Shown piece after piece: positions 51,152-60,265 of a stretch of 64,000 bases of DNA. Position numbers and translations under genes: made by a program. The notes beneath the pieces are model-generated. The model saw only the letters and a program-made list of their open reading frames with translations. It was not told the origin of the DNA and did no database searches. The DNA lies in NCBI RefSeq assembly GCF_002211305.1, contig NZ_LOKW01000027.1, forward strand, positions 310,001-374,000, given 5' to 3'. Source of the DNA: Rhizobium sp. R634 (lineage in GTDB: Bacteria; Pseudomonadota; Alphaproteobacteria; Rhizobiales; Rhizobiaceae). Numbering within the stretch: position 1 is the first letter of the stretch; each line of letters begins with the position of its first letter.

Positions 51152-52522
51152 TCAGGCGAAATCACCGCGGATGACCGCCTCGGCCGCGAGCCCTAATCCG
51201 AGCAGCGCCTCGTCGCGGCGGCCGGTTGCCGAAAGCAGCAGGCCGACCGGCATGCCTGCCTCCCCCGTGCCGCAGGGGATGGAGACGCCGCACCAGTCGA
51301 GGAAATTGCCGAGCATGGTGTTGCGCAGCGTCTTGTTATTCGTGGCGAAGAAGAGTTCGTCATCCGCTTCCAGCGGTGCGATCGGCGGGGCGACATGGGC
51401 GACCGTGGGGAAGGCGATCAGGCGGTTGCCGATGAAGCGGTCGACATCGGCGATCAGACGGCTGCGCGCCTCGAGGATCGCCATATAGTGAGGCGCCGTT
51501 GTCTTCGCTCCCAAGCGTGTGCGCATGACGACACGATTATCCATGCGGTCTGCCTCTGGTCCCGCCAGCCTCTCCTGATGCAGCGCGAAGGCCTCCGCGG
51601 TCACCAGCGGACCATATTTCGTCAGCAGCTCGATGATTGCGTCGAAGGCGGGGATGGTGGTGCGCGAGACACGCACGCCGGCCTTTTGAAGGCGTTCCAA
51701 AGCGGCGTCGAACGCGGCGATCACGCCTGGTTCGGCGCCGTCGAAGACGATATTTTCAGGCACGAGCAATTCCTGTCCTTGCAGCGAGCGCTCGGCAACG
51801 TCCGGCGCCGTCAGACCGCGCATCGCCGCATCGATCCAGACCGCGTCGCTGACGGTGCGGCAGAGCGGCCCCAGCGAATCGAGGCTCTTCGACAGGGGGT
51901 AAACGCCATCCATCGCATATCGGCCGCGGGTCGCCTTATAGCCGACAATGCCGTTGAGGGCGGCAGGAATGCGCACCGAGCCGCCGGTATCCGTGCCCAT
52001 TGCGACCGGCACCAGGCCGGCGGCAACGGCGACGCCGGCGCCGGAGGAAGAGCCGCCTGGAATGCGCGGGAGGTCGGCGCTTCGCGGATTGACCGGCGTG
52101 CCGTAATGCGGATTGATGCCGAGACCGGAAAAGGCGAATTCGCTCATATTGGTGCGGCCGACAGCGATCATGCCCGCCTGCCTGAGGAGGCCGACAACGG
52201 CTGCATCGCGCTTGGCCGGCGCATCGGCGGCGAGCACGACCGAGCCCGCCGTCGTCGGCATGCCTTCGATATCGAAAAGATCCTTCCAGGCTATCGGAAT
52301 GCCGTCCAGCAATCCGAGCGAACGGCCCTCCCGCAAACGCCTGGAGGAGGCACGCGCCTCCTCCATCGCCCGGCTTTCGGTCAGCGCGGTGAAGATGGCC
52401 TTGTCGCCATAATCCGCAATGGACTGGAAGACCGCCTCGGTCACGTCGACCGGATCGGCCGCGCCTGCCTGAATGAGGACGGAAAGCTGGGCGACGGACA
52501 TCGCGCCGAAGGATTTGCTCAT
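51152..52522 (-). CDS. Amidase (amidase signature family)
   Basis: 456 aa. The complete Ser-cisSer-Lys triad is visible: Lys80 in IPIAWKDLF, Ser158 in PGGSSSGAG and Ser182 in TDTGGSVRIPA. This family includes GatA, aliphatic and aryl amidases, and allophanate hydrolases; substrate cannot be assigned. No gatB or gatC is adjacent, so it is not the tRNA enzyme. ATG 52522 is chosen since earlier in-frame starts give a non-conserved leader. Likely cotranscribed with the TIM-barrel gene downstream. Confidence 0.88.
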   Translation of the reverse strand: MSKSFGAMSVAQLSVLIQAGAADPVDVTEAVFQSIADYGDKAIFTALTESRAMEEARASSRRLREGRSLGLLDGIPIAWKDLFDIEGMPTTAGSVVLAADAPAKRDAAVVGLLRQAGMIAVGRTNMSEFAFSGLGINPHYGTPVNPRSADLPRIPGGSSSGAGVAVAAGLVPVAMGTDTGGSVRIPAALNGIVGYKATRGRYAMDGVYPLSKSLDSLGPLCRTVSDAVWIDAAMRGLTAPDVAERSLQGQELLVPENIVFDGAEPGVIAAFDAALERLQKAGVRVSRTTIPAFDAIIELLTKYGPLVTAEAFALHQERLAGPEADRMDNRVVMRTRLGAKTTAPHYMAILEARSRLIADVDRFIGNRLIAFPTVAHVAPPIAPLEADDELFFATNNKTLRNTMLGNFLDWCGVSIPCGTGEAGMPVGLLLSATGRRDEALLGLGLAAEAVIRGDFA

Positions 52523-52759
52523 GGGACGGTCCAGAAGATCATGATCCTTTCGACTACCCCGGATCATTCCGGCGAGCCAGAGCTTCACGATATTTTGCAT
52601 TTATTAGGACGATTTTTTGAACACTGAGTTTGCAGATTGCCCCTTCAATTGCCACGATCGAAGACACACATGCTGCTCGCGTGTGGAGTGGGATTCGGCA
52701 TGAGGGTGAAAGTTGCTCTTTCAGAACCGGCTCCGCATGCGTTGCAGGAGTACACTGAA

Positions 52760-53074
52760 ATGTCAGATTGTGAAACTTTGAGCCGCCGCCAGGATATGGT
52801 GACCCTCCATGCGAAGGAGGATGAAACCATCGGCCTGGGCGAGCGCGACTATGTGGAACATGTCAGCGCCCAGAAACTTTCGGGCTTCGAACGTCTCGTC
52901 GTGGTCGGGGCGCTGGTTGTGTTGAGCTTCGCCGGTTTCGCCGCATATTCTTCCGGCGATACCGATCCGATGACGACATCGGCCATTGCCGCTACATCAG
53001 GCGATAGCACGCCACATCATCAGCCCTACGGCCATTGCCGTGACAGCAGCCCCTACGCTGAGAGGGTTTGCTGA
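52760..53074 (+). CDS. Hypothetical small single-pass membrane protein
   Basis: 104 aa. A charged N-terminal half is followed by one hydrophobic helix at about residues 46-66 (LVVVGALVVLSFAGFAAY) and a Ser/Thr/His-rich tail ending in two Cys residues. Not recognised. ATG 52760 has AGGAG upstream; a longer start at 52637 is possible but less likely. The preceding 237 bases contain nothing else of note. It precedes the DUF1810 gene by 87 bases. Confidence 0.55.
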   Translation: MSDCETLSRRQDMVTLHAKEDETIGLGERDYVEHVSAQKLSGFERLVVVGALVVLSFAGFAAYSSGDTDPMTTSAIAATSGDSTPHHQPYGHCRDSSPYAERVC

Positions 53075-53161
53075 GGGCGAGCGCGGCTCGCCCGAACCAG
53101 TTCGCCGGGCATGGAAACCTTGGCCCAGGCTGCATCAAATGCAGGATAAGGGAAAAGAACC

Positions 53162-53599
53162 ATGGCCGGCGATGTCGATTATAATCTCCACCGTTTCATC
53201 GACGCCCAGAACGGCGTCTATGAACGGGCGCTTTCGGAGCTGAAGGCCGGGCGCAAGACCTCCCACTGGATGTGGTTCATCTTTCCCCAGATCGCTGGTC
53301 TCGGCACCTCGCCGATGGCGGAAAAATATGCGATCCGCTCGGCCGAAGAAGCCGCCGCCTATCTTGCCGATCCCATTCTCTCCAGCCGGCTGCTGCGTTG
53401 CGTCGAGGCCGTTCTGTTGGTTTCCGGCCGGTCCGCGCACGAGATCCTCGGCTCGCCCGACGACCTGAAGCTGCGCTCGTCGATGACCTTGTTTGCCGCG
53501 ATCAGCGATCATGGCTCACCGTTTCATCAGGTGATCGATCATTTCTACCAGGGGAAATTCGATGAGCGCACGCGGGAAATCCTCAGCGCCGGCGATTAG
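53162..53599 (+). CDS. DUF1810 family protein
   Basis: 145 aa. Matches DUF1810 in length and key blocks: YNLHRFIDAQNGVYERALSEL in pieces at the start, KTSHWMWFIFPQ near residues 33-44, YAIRSAEEAAAYL, and SSMTLFAAI near residue 107. The family has a calpastatin-like name in some databases but no proven function; it often occurs with NADAR/ADP-ribose-type proteins, which are absent here. GGAAAAGAACC precedes the ATG. Convergent with the next small gene. Confidence 0.88.
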   Translation: MAGDVDYNLHRFIDAQNGVYERALSELKAGRKTSHWMWFIFPQIAGLGTSPMAEKYAIRSAEEAAAYLADPILSSRLLRCVEAVLLVSGRSAHEILGSPDDLKLRSSMTLFAAISDHGSPFHQVIDHFYQGKFDERTREILSAGD

Positions 53600-53631
53600 G
53601 CTGCGCCTGCGCGAGGTCGCTTCAGCTCAAT

Positions 53632-53829
53632 TCAGCTTGCCTTAGTCACCCGGCCGCTCTCCAGCGCCGCTATTTCATCGGCGATTTCGCTCAGCCGCTG
53701 ACGCAGATCGCTGTCGGTGCCGTCATCGACCTCTTCCTCGCCGAAACAATAGCGCGCATCATGAAGCTCCAGCTTTGCTTCGAGCTCGGCGCGTTTGGCA
53801 TACAGGCGTTTGAGATAGACGTAGTTCAT
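53632..53829 (-). CDS. Small coiled-coil protein
   Basis: 65 aa, highly charged. Two helical stretches (about residues 4-24, YVYLKRLYAKRAELEAKLEL; and 40-58, LRQRLSEIADEIAALESG) with heptad-like leucines and alanines suggest a short hairpin coiled coil. No family recognised. GGGAGATG precedes the start. Stands between DUF1810 and a TetR gene. Function unknown. Confidence 0.6.
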   Translation of the reverse strand: MNYVYLKRLYAKRAELEAKLELHDARYCFGEEEVDDGTDSDLRQRLSEIADEIAALESGRVTKAS

Positions 53830-53902
53830 CTCCCGGTCTCCACATCGCCGTCCGGTGATGGGAAAACGGTAGGGACGAGGTAAGGTTCCCTAAAAGATCG
53901 GC

Positions 53903-54526
53903 TCAGGCGAAGGAAGCGATCGCAGCCCTACATGCCTTGGCGAAATGACCGCAGCAGCCGGCGGCGCCCATCGCCTGGCGGCTGACGCGCGCGCCTTCGA
54001 GCAGCAGCGTCAGCGTATCGGCAAGCAGTTCGGCTTCGCGCGCACCGGCCGCCGAACAGAGCGCGGCCAGGCGATCACGCTGTTCGGCCTTGTGCCGCTC
54101 GATCATTTCGTGGGCCGGATGGCCCTCACCCTTCAATTCAATCGCGGCGTTGGCGAGATCGCAACCGGCGGGCTCGCCGCTCAGACATTGCGCCCGCATC
54201 TCCACCCAGGCGTCGAGCTGGGTGCGCGGATCGCCGGGATGGGCCGCCTCCAGCTCGCGCCAGATGGCACCAGCCTTTTCGGAAGCGCGGCGCAGCGTCT
54301 CGCAGACGAGTTCGTCCTTCGAGCCGAAATGCCGGTAGAGCGTCATCTTGTTGGTCAGCGCCGCATCGGCGATGGCGTCAACGCCGATGCCGCGGATGCC
54401 GCGCTCGCGGAAAAGCTCCTGAGCCGTCGAGACGATGCGCTCCCGTGGCGGGATGCGATCTTCGGGAACGGCTGCGGCAATTTCATTCGAAGTTTCGGAT
54501 TTTTTTGCGGACGAAGTCCTTGACAT
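53903..54526 (-). CDS. TetR/AcrR family transcriptional regulator
   Basis: 207 aa. The HTH lies at about residues 27-75: RIVSTAQELFRERGIRGIG, then DAALTNKMTLYRHFGSKDEL. The C-terminal part has a Cys-rich motif (AAGCCGHFAKAC) near the end and CDLANAAIEL in the middle, as in a rhizobial subgroup. ATG 54526 is preferred; the codon before it would be a TTG. Palindromes at 54534-54570 lie directly before it, which suggests autoregulation and control of the divergent small gene. Confidence 0.88.
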   Translation of the reverse strand: MSRTSSAKKSETSNEIAAAVPEDRIPPRERIVSTAQELFRERGIRGIGVDAIADAALTNKMTLYRHFGSKDELVCETLRRASEKAGAIWRELEAAHPGDPRTQLDAWVEMRAQCLSGEPAGCDLANAAIELKGEGHPAHEMIERHKAEQRDRLAALCSAAGAREAELLADTLTLLLEGARVSRQAMGAAGCCGHFAKACRAAIASFA

Positions 54527-54533
54527 CAATGTG

Positions 54534-54570
54534 ACCGATCGGTAACAACTGTATTGTTACTTACCGGTAA
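54534..54570. promoter_or_regulatory. Operator sites before the TetR gene
   Basis: Two palindromes, ACCGATCGGT at 54534-54543 and TTACCGGTAA at 54561-54570, are 17 bases apart and share the ACCG/CGGT half-site. The first begins eight bases before the TetR start. They probably bind the regulator itself. Confidence 0.7.
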
Positions 54571-54654
54571 CACCACGTGCCGCGAAAGTCAATGCCGAGG
54601 GCATGGCTAGGGAATGTGGAACACGGGCGACCGCCCACGAAAGGAGGACAAGCC

Positions 54655-54870
54655 ATGAGAAAGACCAGAGACGACCTGACCATATCCGAAGCCCTTCGCG
54701 ACCCCCTGATCGCCATGGTATTGCGCGCCGACGGCGTGAAGCTTGAAGATTTCAAGCAACTCCTTGAGACGGCCGCCGGCAAGGGCGAGTCGCGCCCGAC
54801 CCCGGTGGGCAAGATGATCGGAGCGCTCGCAAGCCGCGCCAATCTGCCGGCCATGCCCTGCTTCGGCTGA
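54655..54870 (+). CDS. Small conserved-looking hypothetical protein
   Basis: 71 aa, soluble, starts MRKTRDDLTISEALRDPLI; strong ribosome site AAAGGAGGA seven bases before ATG 54655. Predominantly helical in appearance, no cysteine pairs except a single Cys near the end. It is divergent from the TetR gene and shares its operator region, so it is likely under that regulator. No family recognised. Confidence 0.65.
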   Translation: MRKTRDDLTISEALRDPLIAMVLRADGVKLEDFKQLLETAAGKGESRPTPVGKMIGALASRANLPAMPCFG

Positions 54871-54923
54871 AAAAACCGCCTGAACACCGGGGGATCTCTC
54901 CCTGCCCCCGACAAGGGCTGTCG

Positions 54924-55451
54924 TCATAAAGAGGCGGCGGCCCTTGCTGCTTGATCATAGTGGCCGGAAAGCGCCCTGAGTGTCGCCGCTACCGCCGATG
55001 TCGCCGCCGGATCGAGCCCAAGCCCCTTGACCGAATCCACCAGCAGCGCTTCGCGCACCGCCCGGTATTTCAGGCAGGTTTCAAGGCCCTTGCCGGTGGC
55101 GGCGATCAGCTTCTCCTTGCCCGTCCGCGCGCTTTTCACGAGACCGCGCTTTTCCAGCTTCTTGATCGCATAAATCACCAGATGCGTGTCCTCGACACCG
55201 AGCACGCTGCAGAGATCACCGAGCCGTTTCGGCCGCTGCCGGTGAGCCACCGAATGCAGCACCAGCACGTCGATCGCCGCGCATCCGGGCTCGCCCGCTG
55301 CCGTCATGCAGCGTATCATCCAGCGGTCGAAGGCATTGCTCGCGAGGATGAGGCCGAATTCCAGCTCCGAAAGAGCGGGAAGCGCGCCGTCCGCCAGATG
55401 TGCGGAAGAGACGATCGGCCCGATGTCCTGTCGCGCGTGCTGATCCGCCAT
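54924..55451 (-). CDS. MarR-like winged-helix regulator
   Basis: 175 aa. The central part fits a MarR winged helix: CAAIDVLVLHSVAHRQRP, LGDLCSVLGVEDTHLVIYAIKKLEKRGLV and KSARTGKEKLIAATGKG at about residues 57-125, where the wing and recognition helix are clear. It is divergent from the oxoprolinase gene, with an imperfect palindrome at 55482-55507 between them, so that gene is the likely target. Confidence 0.83.
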   Translation of the reverse strand: MADQHARQDIGPIVSSAHLADGALPALSELEFGLILASNAFDRWMIRCMTAAGEPGCAAIDVLVLHSVAHRQRPKRLGDLCSVLGVEDTHLVIYAIKKLEKRGLVKSARTGKEKLIAATGKGLETCLKYRAVREALLVDSVKGLGLDPAATSAVAATLRALSGHYDQAARAAASL

Positions 55452-55481
55452 GCCCAGTTCTCCAATATCCTGGAGGAAACG

Positions 55482-55507
55482 TTGACATTTTATCGATAAA
55501 TCGTCAA
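55482..55507. promoter_or_regulatory. Probable operator between the MarR-like and oxoprolinase genes
   Basis: A 26-base imperfect palindrome starts TTGAC and ends GTCAA, with 11 of 13 arm positions matching around a TCGA-centred core. It lies 31 bases from both start codons, suited to control of both divergent genes. Confidence 0.65.
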
Positions 55508-55537
55508 TAAATTTTCAGTTCAACAGGAGGTCGGACG

Positions 55538-58500
55538 ATGGGCAGTCAGTGGGATTTCTGGATCGATCGCGGCGGCACCTTCACCGATATCGTCGCGAGG
55601 CGTCCCGATGGTTCGCTCGTCGCCCACAAGCTGCTTTCGGAAAATCCGGAGGCCTATCGCGACCCGGCCGTTCACGGCATCCGCGAATTGCTCGGCCTCA
55701 AAGCCGGCGATCCGATCCCCTCCGAGCGCATCGGCGCGGTGAAGATGGGCACGACGGTCGCCACCAATGCGCTGCTGGAACGCAAGGGTGATCCGACCCT
55801 GCTGGTGACGACGAAGGGTTTCCGCGATGCGCTGGAGATCGGCTACCAGGCCCGCGCCGATATCTTCGCCAAGAAGATCGTCAAGCCTGAGCTGCTCTAT
55901 GCCGATGTCATCGAGGCGGACGAGCGGGTGCTGGCGGACGGCACGGTGGAACGCCCGCTCGACGAGGATAATTTGCGCCAGGCGCTCGAGTCCGCCTATG
56001 CCGGGGGCCTGCGCGCCGTCGCCATCGTCTTCATGCACGCCTATCGCTATCCCGAGCACGAAGAACGGGCTGCCGACATCGCGCGCGCGGTCGGCTTTAC
56101 ACAGATCTCGCCCTCGCACGTCGTTTCACCGCTCATCAAGCTTGTCGGACGCGGCGACACCGCCGTCGTCGATGCCTATCTGTCTCCGGTTCTCCGGCGC
56201 TATGTCGACCAGGTTGCCGGCGAACTCGGCGCGACCGAAGGAGAAGGCCCGAAGCTGATGTTCATGCAGTCCTCCGGCGGGCTGACGGACGCACATCTCT
56301 TCCAGGGCAAGGACGCGATCCTTTCCGGCCCTGCCGGCGGCGTGGTCGGCGCGGTCGAGGTCTCGCGCATCGCCGGTTTCAACAGGATGATCGGCTTCGA
56401 CATGGGCGGGACATCGACCGACGTTTCGCACTACGATGGGGAACTGGAACGCGCCTTCGAGACCGAAGTTGCCGGTGTGCGCATGCGTGCGCCGATGATG
56501 AAGATCCACACGGTGGCTGCCGGCGGCGGCTCGATCCTGAGCTACGACGGCTCGCGCTTCCGCGTCGGCCCGGAATCGGCCGGCGCGACACCCGGCCCGA
56601 AATCCTATCGCCGCAACGGGCCGCTTGCCGTTACCGACGCCAATATCATGACCGGCAAGCTGCTGCCGGAATTCTTCCCCGCGATCTTCGGGCCGGAGCA
56701 GGATCAGCCGCTCGATGCCGATGCGGTGCGCGCCGCCTTTGCCGAGATGGCAGAGACGATCGGCGGCGGACGGACGGCTGAGGATGTTGCCGACGGCTTC
56801 CTCGCCATCGCCGTCGAGAATATGGCGAACGCCATCAAGAAGATCTCCGTCCAGCGCGGCTATGATGTTTCCGGTTATGCGCTCACCTGCTTCGGCGGCG
56901 CCGGCGGCCAGCATGCCTGCCTCGTCGCCGACAGCCTCGGCATGAAGACCGTGCTGATCCACCCCTTCTCCGGCATTCTCTCGGCCTATGGCATGGGGCT
57001 TGCCGATATCCGCGCCACCCGCCAGCGCGCGGTGCTGACGGAGATCGCCGAGGCGCTGGCGACGATCGGCGGCACCAGGAGCGAACTGGAGAAAGATGTC
57101 CGCGAGGAACTGGCGCTGCAAGGCGTCGAGGCCGCCGATATGGAGATCGTCACCCGGCTTCACCTGCAATATAAGGGCACCGACACGGCCCTGCCCGTCG
57201 CCTTCGGACCACAGGAGGAGATGGTGCAAGCCTTCGCCATCGCTCACAAGAAGCAGTTCGGCTTTATCTTCGAAGACCGTCCTGTTGTCGTCGACTCCAT
57301 CGAAGTCGAGGGCATCGGCGGCGGCGCCGATATCGAGGAAGCAGAGACACAGGCAGAAGCCTTCGCACCGCAAGCGCTCCGCACGACCCGCTTCTTTTCC
57401 GGCGGCGCATGGCATGAGGCCGGCATCTTCAAGCGCGATGCGCTGAAGCCCGGCGCGGTCCTGAAAGGCCCGGCCCTCATCATCGAGCCGCATCAGACGA
57501 TCGTCGTCGAGCCCGGCTGGCAGGCAAGGCTCACCGGCCTCGATCATATCGTCCTCACCCGCGAAATCGCGCTTGCCCGCAATGCCGCGATCGGCACGAA
57601 TGCCGATCCCGTCATGCTCGAGGTCTTCAACAACCTCTTCATGGCGATCGCCGAGCAGATGGGCGTGACGCTGCAGAACACCGCCCATTCGGTCAATATC
57701 AAGGAGCGGCTCGATTTCTCCTGCGCCGTCTTCGACCGCACCGGCGCGCTCGTCGCCAATGCGCCGCATATGCCGGTGCATCTCGGCTCCATGGACCGCT
57801 CCGTCGAAACCATCATCCGCTTGAACGAAGGCCGCATCCGCCCAGGCGACGTCTTCGCGCTGAACGCGCCTTACAATGGCGGCACGCATCTGCCCGACAT
57901 CACCGTCGTCACCCCGGTCTTCGACGACGCGGGAAAGACCATCCTGTTTTACGTCGCCTCGCGCGGCCATCACGCCGATATCGGCGGCAAGGCGCCGGGC
58001 TCTATGACACCGCGGGCGACGAAGGTCGACGAGGAGGGCGTGCTGATCGACAACTTTCTATTGGTCGACGAAGGCCGTTTCCGCGAGGCCGAATTCGCGG
58101 CCATGCTGACGGATCATCCTTATCCCGCCCGCAATCCGGCCCAGAATCTTGCCGACGTCAAGGCGCAGATCGCCGCCAACGAAAAGGGCGTGCACGAACT
58201 GCGCAAGATGGTCGCCCATTTCGGGCTCAATGTCGTCGAGGCCTATATGGGCCATGTGCAGGACAATGCCGAGGAGAGTGTCCGCCGGGTGATCGCCCGC
58301 TTGAGCGACAGCGAGTTCACCTATCCCACCGATCAGGGCGCCGTCATCAAGGTGAAGATCACCGTGGACAGGCAGGCGCGCGAGGCGACGGTCGATTTCA
58401 CCGGCACGAGCGCGCAGCAGCCGACCAATTTCAATGCGCCGGAACCGGTGACGCGCGCCGCCGTGCTCTATGTCTTCCGCGTCATGGTCGAGCAGCCGAT

Positions 58501-59149
58501 CCCGATGAATGCCGGCTGCCTGAGGCCGATCCGGATCATCGTGCCGGAGGGCTCCATGCTGCGCCCGGCCTATCCGGCCGCCGTCGTCGCCGGCAATGTC
58601 GAGACCAGCCAGCACGTGACGAATGCGCTGTTCGGCGCGCTCGGGACGCTGGCGGCGGCCCAGGGCTCGATGAACAACCTGACCTTCGGCAATGCCGCCT
58701 ATCAATATTACGAGACGATCTGCGCCGGCGGGCCTGCCGGCCTTCTCAACGACGGCAGCGGCTTCGGCGGTGCCGACGGCGTGCACACGCACATGACCAA
58801 TTCGCGCCTGACCGATCCGGAAGTGCTGGAATTCCGCTTCCCTGTCGTGCTTGAGGATTTCCACATCCGCCGCGGCTCCGGCGGCAGGGGGCAATACAGC
58901 TCCGGCGGCGGAACCGAGCGCACCATCCGTTTCCTGGAGACGATGGATTGCAGCATTCTCTCCTCGCATCGCACGATCCGGCCCTTCGGCCTCTTCGGCG
59001 GGGAGGATGGGCAATTGGGGAAAACCGAGATTCGCCGCGCGGACGGCAACGTGGAACGGCTGGAAGGCTGCGACCAGGCAATGCTCGCCGCCGGCGACGC
59101 CGTGATCGTCACGACGCCGACCGGCGGCGGCTACGGCAAGCCACATTGA
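55538..59149 (+). CDS. 5-oxoprolinase/hydantoinase, fused HyuA-HyuB (OplAH-like)
   Basis: 1203 aa ATP-dependent cyclic-amide hydrolase. The first ~690 residues are the HyuA half: FWIDRGGTFTDIV (ATP-binding), KMGTTVATNALLERKG near residue 68, SGPAGGVVGA and GFDMGGTSTDVSHYDG near 285. The rest is the HyuB half: ENTAHSVNIKERLDFS-type region and GGTHLPDITVVTPVF, and late GGAGGQHACLVAD belongs to the A half. The single-chain form is that of eukaryotic and many bacterial 5-oxoprolinases (L-pyroglutamate to glutamate); a hydantoin substrate is also possible. AGGAGG lies before the ATG. Probably controlled by the divergent MarR-like regulator. Confidence 0.9.
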   Translation: MGSQWDFWIDRGGTFTDIVARRPDGSLVAHKLLSENPEAYRDPAVHGIRELLGLKAGDPIPSERIGAVKMGTTVATNALLERKGDPTLLVTTKGFRDALEIGYQARADIFAKKIVKPELLYADVIEADERVLADGTVERPLDEDNLRQALESAYAGGLRAVAIVFMHAYRYPEHEERAADIARAVGFTQISPSHVVSPLIKLVGRGDTAVVDAYLSPVLRRYVDQVAGELGATEGEGPKLMFMQSSGGLTDAHLFQGKDAILSGPAGGVVGAVEVSRIAGFNRMIGFDMGGTSTDVSHYDGELERAFETEVAGVRMRAPMMKIHTVAAGGGSILSYDGSRFRVGPESAGATPGPKSYRRNGPLAVTDANIMTGKLLPEFFPAIFGPEQDQPLDADAVRAAFAEMAETIGGGRTAEDVADGFLAIAVENMANAIKKISVQRGYDVSGYALTCFGGAGGQHACLVADSLGMKTVLIHPFSGILSAYGMGLADIRATRQRAVLTEIAEALATIGGTRSELEKDVREELALQGVEAADMEIVTRLHLQYKGTDTALPVAFGPQEEMVQAFAIAHKKQFGFIFEDRPVVVDSIEVEGIGGGADIEEAETQAEAFAPQALRTTRFFSGGAWHEAGIFKRDALKPGAVLKGPALIIEPHQTIVVEPGWQARLTGLDHIVLTREIALARNAAIGTNADPVMLEVFNNLFMAIAEQMGVTLQNTAHSVNIKERLDFSCAVFDRTGALVANAPHMPVHLGSMDRSVETIIRLNEGRIRPGDVFALNAPYNGGTHLPDITVVTPVFDDAGKTILFYVASRGHHADIGGKAPGSMTPRATKVDEEGVLIDNFLLVDEGRFREAEFAAMLTDHPYPARNPAQNLADVKAQIAANEKGVHELRKMVAHFGLNVVEAYMGHVQDNAEESVRRVIARLSDSEFTYPTDQGAVIKVKITVDRQAREATVDFTGTSAQQPTNFNAPEPVTRAAVLYVFRVMVEQPIPMNAGCLRPIRIIVPEGSMLRPAYPAAVVAGNVETSQHVTNALFGALGTLAAAQGSMNNLTFGNAAYQYYETICAGGPAGLLNDGSGFGGADGVHTHMTNSRLTDPEVLEFRFPVVLEDFHIRRGSGGRGQYSSGGGTERTIRFLETMDCSILSSHRTIRPFGLFGGEDGQLGKTEIRRADGNVERLEGCDQAMLAAGDAVIVTTPTGGGYGKPH

Positions 59150-59239
59150 AGCGCATCGCATCAGATCTTAAAGATACGCTTCAGTTCCTTGTGTCATGCA
59201 TGTTTTTGCCCCGGAACCGCCAATCCCGGGCGACCTGCA

Positions 59240-60097
59240 TCAAAGGATCGGCTTGCCGCCGGTGACCGCGATTGTCGTGCCGGAGACATAGCTCGACAAA
59301 GGATCGGCCAGCATCACATAGGCTGTCGCAAGTTCGGCCGGCTGGCCGGGCCGCTTCATCGGCACCTGCTTGCCGAAATTGCTGACGCTGTCCTCGGGCA
59401 GCGTCGAAGGGATGAGCGGCGTCCAGATCGGCCCCGGCGCCACGGCATTGGCGCGAATGCCCTTCTCGGCCAGAAGCTGGGCGAGGCCGGCGGTAAAATT
59501 CTGGATCGCGCCCTTGGTCGTCGCATAGGCAAGCAGCGTCGGGTTCGGATTGTCGGAATTGATCGAAGCCGTGTTGATGATGGCGCTGCCGGGTTTCATA
59601 TGGGGCACCGCCGCCTTGGTCAGGTAGAACATCGCGTGGATATTGACCTTGAAGGTCAGTTCCCATTCCTCGTCGCTGATCTCGTCGATGCTCTTGAAGC
59701 TCGCCTGATGCGCGGCGTTGTTGACGAGAATGTCGATGCCGCCAAGCTCCTTGACCGCTGTCTCGACGATCTGCCTGCAATGGTTCGGATCCTGAATGTC
59801 GCCGCTGATCAGCACGGCCTTGCGGCCGGCCTGCTCGACCAGCCGCTTCGTCTCGTCGGCATCTTCATCCTCGTCGAGATAGGAAATGACGAGATCGGCG
59901 CCTTCCCGGGCATAGGCGATCGCCACCGCCCGGCCGATGCCGCTATCGCCGCCGGTAATGATCGCCCGCTTGCCTTTCAAGCGGTCGGAGCCGCGATAGC
60001 TCTCCTCACCATGATCGGGAATGGGATCCATCTGCGCGGTAAAACCCGGCATCGGCTGCTTCTGGGACGGGAAAGGCGGTGTCGGGTAGTTTGTCAT
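59240..60097 (-). CDS. SDR-family oxidoreductase, general-stress type
   Basis: 285 aa short-chain dehydrogenase with a roughly 40-residue N-terminal extension typical of the YhxC/YdaD (Gsp39) stress group. NADP site: AIITGGDSGIGRAVAIAYA at about 45-63. Catalytic Ser is in INTASINSDN and the Tyr-x3-Lys pair is YATTKGA. GGAGGTCATC precedes the ATG. An EcfG-like promoter lies just upstream, so it should be induced in the general stress response. Substrate unknown. Confidence 0.9.
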   Translation of the reverse strand: MTNYPTPPFPSQKQPMPGFTAQMDPIPDHGEESYRGSDRLKGKRAIITGGDSGIGRAVAIAYAREGADLVISYLDEDEDADETKRLVEQAGRKAVLISGDIQDPNHCRQIVETAVKELGGIDILVNNAAHQASFKSIDEISDEEWELTFKVNIHAMFYLTKAAVPHMKPGSAIINTASINSDNPNPTLLAYATTKGAIQNFTAGLAQLLAEKGIRANAVAPGPIWTPLIPSTLPEDSVSNFGKQVPMKRPGQPAELATAYVMLADPLSSYVSGTTIAVTGGKPIL

Positions 60098-60121
60098 GAT
60101 GACCTCCTGGGTTCACGCTCA

Positions 60122-60146
60122 AACTCAGGCTGACGCTTGTTGTTCC
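60122..60146 (-). promoter_or_regulatory. EcfG-type (general stress response) promoter
   Basis: On the minus strand GGAAC is followed after 16 bases by AGTT, close to the alphaproteobacterial EcfG consensus (GGAAC-N16/17-CGTT). It lies 25 bases before the start of a stress-type SDR gene and reads towards it. Confidence 0.65.
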
Positions 60147-60265
60147 ACGTTTTGTCGTAGCGTTTTTCCAAGCAGGCGAACGGCGCCGTAGGCGATCCGT
60201 TGCCGCGATCAATCTACAAAATGTTGCGATTTGCCACAGCGACCTCTATGCCATAGTAATGTAAC

